This document shows positions 14,684 to 15,888 of a stretch of 15,888 nucleotides of DNA, in pieces (the stretch's first letter is position 1; the number at the start of each line of letters is the position of its first letter). The stretch lies in contig JABCSP010000021.1 of NCBI GenBank assembly GCA_018238825.1, positions 1-15,888 on the forward strand. The letters are read 5' to 3'. Under the pieces are notes generated by a model. It did no database searches. It was not told where the DNA came from and saw nothing but the letters and a program-made list of their open reading frames with translations. The stretch is from Candidatus Thorarchaeota archaeon (lineage in GTDB: Archaea > Asgardarchaeota > Thorarchaeia > Thorarchaeales > Thorarchaeaceae). Position numbers and translations under genes: made by a program.

Positions 14684-15888
14684 TCATTCTAGGAACAGAG
14701 ATACTCTACCTGGTAACGCAAATCTTGCCTTGTTCTGTGGGTCATAGTCTGGTTTCTCTGAACTGTGAATGACCACCTCAAGCTTAAACTCATTACCTAT
14801 GTGCTCGGCTGAGTCTTTCAATGCAGCCATCTCCTCTTTTGAGTTGACAGAGTGATCCCATAGACCATTTTCCTTTGCGATTCTATCAACAATACTCTTG
14901 ACGGCCTTCCCGTGTTTCCTGAAATCTTCATTTGCCATCAGGTGTTTCATGATATCGCCAATAACTGTTGGTAGATTGGCTTCACGTATGCTATTCATTG
15001 CTTTGAACATCCATTCAGGAGCGACATATACGTGGACTTTCTTAGCATCCTTACCTTTCAGTAATTTCTTAATCTCGCGGATATCTCGAATTGTTGACTC
15101 AACAACCTCGTGTGCATTCTCAACATTTCTATCAATCAACTTCTTGTTGGGTTTGGGCCATGCACTAAGTGAAACATAATCATCATGCCCCATCTTGGAC
15201 CACAATTCCTCACAGATATGAGGAGTCATAGGAGCTGCTAGACGAACCCACTTATCACAGACATAGGCCATTGTTGCTTCTCGTTCCTCTTTTGGAACAC
15301 ACACTCTGTTCAGATAGTGATTGATGGCACGAATCATCTCTGATGAAACATGAATGGCATACTCCCTCAATCTGAAATTGTCAATCATATCAGTACAATC
15401 TTGAATTAGTGAGTTGACACGTGACAACATCCATCTTGTTACCATTGTTGGATTGTCTTTCTTTGTATAAGCCCGAGGTGCCTTCTTGGCATACTTTGTT
15501 GTAATCTGGATGAACTGACGCATTCTATTTCTCATAGAAGGAACATCTTTTTCCCGCCAATCCATTAGAGTGCCAGGCTCAGCAGCTGATATCGCATAGA
15601 TTCTGAAAACGTCCGCACCATATTTCTTGGGTATTTCCACCAGGGGGATAACATTCCCCTTACTCTTACTCATCTTTTTGCCTTCCATGTTCATGTGTTC
15701 ACTCAGGCTGATGAGCTGTATCCAGTGCTTCTCTGGGAATATGGCTACATGATGGAATATTGCGAAACTCAAGTGATTTGAGATATGAGAAGGTGCAGTA
15801 TGACGTTGATCATTTGGATACCAATACATGAACTCATTTTGCATCTTCTTCAATAGGTCTGCATCAATCTCGGTAATCTTGCTCACTT
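14684..15888 (-). CDS. leuS: Leucyl-tRNA synthetase, archaeal type, C-terminal part (5' end outside window)
   Basis: This is the last 400 or so residues of a class I synthetase that charges tRNA-Leu. It contains the KMSKS loop (GKKMSKSKGNVIPL), preceded by the catalytic-core stretch FPEKHWIQLISLSEHMNMEG. Next come YGADVFRIYAISAAEPGTLMDWREKDV, the helical anticodon-binding domain (RLAAPMTPHICEELW), and the archaeal C-terminal domain (LEVVIHSSEKPDYDPQNKARFALPGRVSLFLE-like end). Family length is about 950 residues, so more than half lies beyond the window. The GTG at 15886 is an internal codon. The full frame runs off the edge with two extra bases. The archaeal form of the C-terminus is a main support for an archaeal source. 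Confidence 0.92.
   Translation of the reverse strand, partial: VSKITEIDADLLKKMQNEFMYWYPNDQRHTAPSHISNHLSFAIFHHVAIFPEKHWIQLISLSEHMNMEGKKMSKSKGNVIPLVEIPKKYGADVFRIYAISAAEPGTLMDWREKDVPSMRNRMRQFIQITTKYAKKAPRAYTKKDNPTMVTRWMLSRVNSLIQDCTDMIDNFRLREYAIHVSSEMIRAINHYLNRVCVPKEEREATMAYVCDKWVRLAAPMTPHICEELWSKMGHDDYVSLSAWPKPNKKLIDRNVENAHEVVESTIRDIREIKKLLKGKDAKKVHVYVAPEWMFKAMNSIREANLPTVIGDIMKHLMANEDFRKHGKAVKSIVDRIAKENGLWDHSVNSKEEMAALKDSAEHIGNEFKLEVVIHSSEKPDYDPQNKARFALPGRVSLFLE

Noticed and set aside
1..15888. tRNA, rRNA, CRISPR arrays, insertion sequences or phage genes
   Set aside because: The gaps are short and show no cloverleaf, no regularly spaced repeats, and no transposase or integrase reading frame.

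Overview
The window looks like archaeal DNA, most probably from an Asgard archaeon (Promethearchaeota; a Thorarchaeia-like lineage is my guess). The basis is a Ras/Rab-type small GTPase directly downstream of a longin-like/winged-helix protein, an archaeal-type leucyl-tRNA synthetase, an aldehyde:ferredoxin oxidoreductase (AOR), an MvhD-type Fe-S protein, and archaeal promoter geometry (BRE/TATA-like boxes about 40-50 nt before starts). GGAGG-like ribosome sites are common, and five genes appear to start with GTG or TTG. Taxonomy is inferred from content only.

Layout. 1-417: C-terminal piece of a sensor histidine kinase. 543-1178 (minus): DUF998-like membrane protein broken by one in-frame TGA. 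1436-3604 (plus): longin-like/wHTH protein and a small GTPase. 3635-5768 (minus): M24 Xaa-Pro peptidase-like protein and a PfkB sugar kinase. 5904-9953 (plus): tight operon of a MoaD-like sulfur carrier, an allantoinase/dihydroorotase-like amidohydrolase, a four-cluster ferredoxin subunit and AOR. 9962-10575 (minus): an unrecognised 106-aa protein and a stand-alone Lrp/AsnC ligand-binding (RAM) protein. 10692-13158 (plus): second redox operon with an MvhD-ferredoxin fusion, a second four-cluster ferredoxin subunit, and two tandem paralogues resembling MetV / the C-terminal domain of methylene-THF reductase. 13240-14526 (minus): a complete multi-TM sensor histidine kinase. 14684-15888 (minus): C-terminal part of leucyl-tRNA synthetase, cut by the window edge.

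How the genes may work together. MoaD would help make the pterin cofactor that AOR needs. The adjacent ferredoxin subunit would take AOR's electrons. The second operon carries parts (MvhD, HycB/DmsB-like ferredoxin, MetV-like modules) known elsewhere from Hdr-type flavin-based electron-bifurcating complexes, such as the MetFV-HdrABC-MvhD assembly of acetogens and the BamB-I benzoyl-CoA reductase complex. No HdrA, HdrB or MetF is present here. My best candidate for an undescribed system is therefore an AOR-linked electron-transfer module built from these two operons, with the RAM protein between them as a possible sensor. This is inference. AOR and its ferredoxin partner each lack one expected cluster cysteine (AOR Asp286; ferredoxin Thr89), which suggests altered clusters in the same electron path.
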